From NCBI GenBank assembly GCA_037013685.1, contig CM072885.1, positions 24,045,263 through 24,109,262 of the forward strand: a DNA stretch of 64,000 nt, in the 5' to 3' direction. Of this stretch, positions 62,092-64,000 are shown in pieces (position 1 is the first letter of the stretch; each line of letters opens with the position of its first letter). The DNA is from Acridotheres tristis. Taxonomy: Eukaryota; Chordata; Aves; Passeriformes; Sturnidae. The notes under the pieces are model-generated. The model worked only from the letters and a program-made list of their open reading frames with translations, was not told where the DNA came from and did not search any database. The translations under genes were made by a program, and so were the position numbers.

Positions 62092-64000
62092 CTGCAGTCA
62101 ATTCTTAGTGTGCTCTGATAAGGGGGAAAAAAGTAGCACACAGAATTATTACTTTTATTTCTACTTTGTCTCAGTACTCGGAAGGCTTTACAAGGGTCTC
62201 CCTCTAATTTGTACTGTAATAGATACAGCACCTGGGCTGTAGAAGGCTGAGGTGTGCCTGAACTACCTGTCACTCACAGTAGGATGGGTCAGCATGAACA
62301 GAAGGGTTCATGTTCACTTGACCTATTACCTCTCTCATAACAGAATGTCTCTCTTCAGTAAAAAAAATTATTAGATCTGCACAGCTGTCCAAATAACATA
62401 TATTTTCTGGCAAAAAGAGACCAAATTGGTACGTGTTTTATGGAGGCCTAATGTTATGTTTAGAATTGTCAGCTCTAATTAAGAGACTATTTAGCAGTGC
62501 CTTCCTCAGGATGATGATGAGGTGCCTTGATTTAGATTGATTATTGCTAATTCTATGTAGCCTTATATAGGGATATTTTGAAATAAAGTACAGTATGGAC
62601 AAAATCCTTGACCCCTCCGTAGAGAAAGAAAAGGAGAAAACCTTATATAAGGGCACATCCTTGTAATTCACCTGCTGTGATTTTCATGTGTTTTGTCAAG
62701 AATTAGTCAGGGAAAATAGAAAAGTGCATCCTACAACAATAGCAGTTTTATCTGGAGAAAGTCCCACTCTTTTTCCCTGAATGAATTCCCATGTCTTGTG
62801 CTCTAATCCAAACACGGATTAACAATGTTCTAGCTCTTTGTTTGTTTGCTACTTTTTGGCAGACATCGTGGTTTTCATACTTTGTTCCTTAATTACTTGC
62901 CATTTCACCCCCTGATTGTTTTCAAGAATCTCTCAGCACAGCTTCCACAAAATATTAATTTTCACAGTGTCTTGTAAAGTATTATTTATATATTTGCTGC
63001 CAGGCAATCTGTCCTGTTTGCAAAGCCTTTGTCTTGCATGATAAATAAAGCTGGCTGCAGAAACACAGAAAATATTTCTTGTACTCCATGAATGTACTTT
63101 GAGTAGAGCTCTTCTATTGCTTGACACTAGGTCCCCTAACTTTGGCTACTTTTGAGGATTCTGAATTCCAGTAATGTCAATGAAATACTTCTTCCTGAAG
63201 AAGAGAGAGGCCTTTGAGACAAAAGGCAGCAGAATAATAGTCCTGTGTCACCCTTTCGTGCTCAGGTGTAAAGTACATGAAAGTTGGGTCCAGACCATAT
63301 AAAGCTGGTTAAAGATCACAAAAGGGGATGCTGGCTTCTCTTGCAAGAGGGGACTCTTGCCAAACCCAAAAGTTATTCTCCTCTTTCTCATCCCAATTAC
63401 AGCAGGAGCAAAAAGGCCTTCCCTTTGGTGATGTCCTCCAGCATTACAGCCAGGCTTACATCTATTCTTGTCCTAAAAGAGCAGCAGGACCTTGCCCAGT
63501 TCCCTTCTTTCTCATCTGCTCTCAAGAAGGATAGCAGAGGGAGGAAGCTCGTTCACAAAGTGCATTCCTCTAGTGACCAAACTGTGACCAGGTGTGAGAA
63601 TAGCATGTTGGAGGCTAGAGTTCTGTACTGCAGCAGAAGAGTGAAGAGAAATCCTATGGTGAGTAGCCCCTAAAAACCCCCATGTATCCTCCCATCTCCT
63701 CTCCCAGGCTACCAGTACTTGCTATGTTTCTGGGGAGATGTGCAGACATAACCAACAGTATTGCAACGGTGGCAGCAATACTTGATCGCAGAACTCAACA
63801 GGATCATAGGAAAAATTACCAGGAAATAAGAGCAAAAATGCATTTTCTGTGGTATAATTTTAAAATTACCATGTTGGACCGAGACATTTAGTGATAATTA
63901 GAGACTGGGTGTACTAATCACCCAACCTGCAAGAAAATTTTCCCAGTCGATGAGGTACAGTTGGAGGATGATGCACACTCAAACCTTTGCAATGAATGAA
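62092..64000. other. Unique sequence, no gene seen
   Basis: No mobile element recognised. A 129-codon plus-strand frame at 63284-63673 is the longest here but has no motif or family resemblance. The 62900-63060 part is AT-rich unique sequence. Confidence 0.45.

Noticed and set aside
63284..63673. Plus-strand 129-codon frame
   Set aside because: No recognisable domain; composition is like the surrounding DNA, with a second frame open over the same bases.
1..64000. Search for tRNA, rRNA, microRNA-like and snoRNA genes
   Set aside because: No sequence with a convincing cloverleaf, box C/D or H/ACA layout, or long hairpin was found by eye. A covariance-model scan would be needed to exclude diverged ones.

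Overview
The window looks like non-coding DNA from a bird, most likely a songbird. The evidence is repeat content: nine CR1 LINE 3' fragments carrying the typical avian 3' sequence (a terminal ATTCTATGATTC-type tail and a GGTCCCTTCCAA-type block), an ERVL-type LTR of avian character, and several well-preserved solo LTRs. The sequence is AT-rich overall. Open reading frames are short and scattered over all frames. I find no supportable protein-coding exon, tRNA, rRNA, CRISPR array or bacterial-style operon. It is best read as an intergenic or deep-intronic stretch (gene desert) of a vertebrate genome.

Layout. 1-7.2 kb: unique AT-rich sequence with an ATTC microsatellite, one CR1 tail and a G-free AC-rich tract. 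7.2-7.5 kb: a short minus-strand LTR. 7.5-15.1 kb: unique sequence, one CR1 tail and purine-rich simple repeats. 15.1-16.9 kb: a cluster with a minus-strand LTR, a plus-strand ERVL-type LTR and an old CR1 tail. 17-25 kb: unique sequence with an AT-rich perfect palindrome. 25.3-31.1 kb: two solo LTRs with target-site duplications, one LTR fragment and a CR1. 31-38 kb: unique sequence and a 168-nt G-free tract. 38.36-39.04 kb: a 672-bp solo LTR. 39-47 kb: unique sequence with three CR1 tails. 47.1-48.5 kb: a 1.38-kb LTR-like insertion containing a small CpG-rich island. 48.5-64 kb: mostly unique, with a 700-bp CR1 that keeps decayed reverse transcriptase coding sequence, an old CR1/L3-like fragment and two short tandem duplications.

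The most informative result is a set of precisely bounded retroviral LTR insertions. The apparent target-site duplications I could read by eye are CTTG (4 bp), GTTTGG/ATTTGG (6 bp, one mismatch), TCCCTA (6 bp), TTCTCT (6 bp) and GTAGT (5 bp, or 6 bp as AGTAGT). No gag, pol or env sequence adjoins any of them, so all appear to be solo LTRs. Several unique segments (near 8.8, 23.5, 39.9, 49.0 and 60.3 kb) have the TAAT-rich, repeat-free look of conserved non-coding elements; this is only a suspicion until an alignment is made. I did not find an undescribed biological system here.
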